Origin: Stratiolaelaps scimitus
Taxonomy: Eukaryota > Arthropoda > Arachnida > Mesostigmata > Laelapidae
DNA length: 64,000 bases
Assembly (NCBI GenBank): GCA_019614645.1
Contig: JABWDB010000008.1
Coordinates: 5,084,001 to 5,148,000 of the forward strand
Reading direction: 5' to 3'
Shown here: one piece after another, positions 62,602-64,000 of the stretch
How the letters are laid out: each line of letters begins with the position of its first letter
Position numbering within the stretch: position 1 is the stretch's first letter
Made by a program: the position numbers and the translations under genes
The notes under the pieces: generated by a model
Database searches by the model: none
Seen by the model: the letters and a program-made list of their open reading frames with translations, nothing else
What the model was told of the DNA's origin: nothing

Positions 62602-63677
62602 GGCACCATGACATCATCGACGGCGGTAGGCAACAGGGTGTCCATAGGTAGCGTACACGATACGTCGACTACAACTGGTAGGTTACGCGCCTACTCACTG
62701 ACATCGCGACCTGCCCCCCACCCGAAGGGATGCTTCGTCCTATACTCGGACTAGCTGGATCACGACACACCGGTTGTGGCCATAGCGTACTAATTAGCTA
62801 GCAAAGCCTCCTCCGCATCATCACCGAATGCTAGACGCAGCTTGACTCGGGCATATACTTTACTACACTGTCGTTCCGATGCAGACCAGCGGATACGCTA
62901 ACCTTGACAAACACAATTTGGCTGAATTTTTAAAAAGGAAAATTCGCATCGGGAACAGGTCGTGCGCAGTGGCGTTTGAGCGTTAAGTTCGTTATTTATG
63001 AAATTTAGGCCCCAAAAGTTTTGAATCGTTCGTGCTTCTCTCGCGGTTGTCTTGGGAAAGATGTATTGCAGGGGAAACGCGTATATACAATAAGGAAGTG
63101 GCTAATATTTGCAAGGGCTCCAAATAACGGGCTCATAGGACGCACAGACTGATATACGGTGTGTTCGGCACTCTGACACGTAGATCTTGGTTAGTCGAAA
63201 ACTATTCGAGTCTTTAATTTGGTCCTGATAATCATAGGACTAAAATCCGCTTGCCTGTTGAAGTTGGAGGAGCTGAGCGTTTTATCTGTTCATACCGCTC
63301 GCTCTGAAGTGATACCGCATTCACGTAAAGATGAGTTATCTGGTCCATAGATATCTTAGCTGTTACAATTATCCAGATTGACAAAGACTAAGAACCTCAT
63401 AAGCCTATCGTGGATGCAGCCCCCGATTACAAATCATCTCAGTTGATGCAACGCCAGCATGAAGCCGAAATCGCCAGACAGTTCTCGAGCAAAAACCGCG
63501 AGGCATCAGAAAAAAAGCGTTACATGAGGCCTCAGGAACGGACTATGAAAAGACAACATTTTCATTAGATAGAAATTAGCCTTATTTTTCTACTATATTG
63601 CGTACGTCGTGTTTCGCAACTCTTCACGAAATAGTTACCGAATAAACAGAAAGCTCACGTTCGATACTGCCAATCGA
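62602..63677. other. Interval upstream of the kinase and beyond the last gene's 3' end
   Basis: Probably contains the kinase promoter and 5' leader just above 62601. No TATA box or other element could be assigned with confidence. Confidence 0.4.
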
Positions 63678-63741
63678 TTTATTGTACGTATGTTACAATA
63701 TTGTATATTTAAACATGGAAGCAGACGAACGCGCACAACCA

Positions 63742-64000
63742 CTAGAGCAAGGACATGTTGTGTGATCTATCGTCACGGACCTTGTGCATGCTAGCTTGGT
63801 ACTCATCGATGCAGTCGGTGATCCCCTGTAGATATTTGTTCTCGGTAATGTGAAATCGATAAACTGGCTCATAGATGGCCTGCCGGCCATTCAGTTGTCA
63901 AGTGTACTAATTGAATTGAGGGTTGCAACGTTCGGCTTTCGGGCGTTCCGAAGTCGAACGTGAACAGATTTTTATCGCCGGCGACAACGACGACGTCTAT
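63742..64000 (-). CDS. 3' end of an unidentified gene, running off the window
   Basis: The frame ending at TAG 63742 reads AIYEPVYRFHITENKYLQGI then TDCIDEYQASMHKV and looks protein-like. A canonical AATAAA on the minus strand at 63683-63678 follows about 60 bases later, supporting a terminal exon. It could begin after an AG at 63880 (CCGGCAG). A different frame is open from the window edge (64000) to TGA at 63869 and also looks coding (VVVVAGDKNLFTFDFGTPES). The two frames overlap and cannot be joined by a normal-length intron within the window, so either one frame is spurious, there is a frameshift, or the true acceptor differs. No family is recognised. Confidence 0.45.

Overview
The window looks like nuclear DNA of an arthropod, most likely an arachnid such as a mite or tick. 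The reasons are spliceosomal introns of about 100-200 bp, an animal c-type lysozyme, an animal-type uridine phosphorylase, a MAST-family kinase, a decayed non-LTR retrotransposon and very many (TA)n, (GA)n and (CA)n tracts. The species assignment is inference. No bacterial operons, rRNA genes, clear tRNAs or CRISPR arrays are visible.

Layout. 1-20 kb has no gene I can defend: GC-rich low-complexity blocks (3.1-4.3, 7.6-8.3, 13.0-13.6, 14.2-14.6, 16.4-17.0 kb) alternate with AT-rich DNA and microsatellites. A complete, intronless uridine phosphorylase lies on the minus strand at 20159-21055. 21.2-27.9 kb is gene-poor. A complete four-exon lysozyme C gene with TATA box and polyadenylation signal lies on the plus strand at 27953-28871. 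30.7-35.2 kb holds a small family of unfamiliar helical proteins: gene A (plus, 30687-32330), gene B (minus, 33747-34309) and a decayed member C (minus, 33190-33340). Gene B sits in the loop of a large inverted duplication. 35.2-52.4 kb is mostly non-coding with a few weak candidate exons (41.1, 43.0, 43.8-44.4 kb). A MITE-like element (52465-52670) and a broken CR1/jockey-like reverse transcriptase (53.2-54.1 kb, minus) follow. 56.9-62.6 kb on the minus strand is a five-exon MAST-like AGC kinase. The window closes with the 3' end of another minus-strand gene (63742 onward).

The most interesting items are three. The MAST-like kinase is predicted to end in a polybasic stretch plus a CaaX box (CSIM), like a K-Ras4B membrane anchor, and has DFD in place of DFG. 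A perfect 126-bp palindrome centred on a (TA)n tract lies in its last intron. The third is the unnamed A/B/C gene family with its inverted duplication. The genes are not organised as a pathway: lysozyme is secreted and attacks peptidoglycan, uridine phosphorylase is a cytosolic salvage enzyme, and the kinase is a signalling protein. Exon joins were deduced by hand from splice consensus, phase and family similarity.
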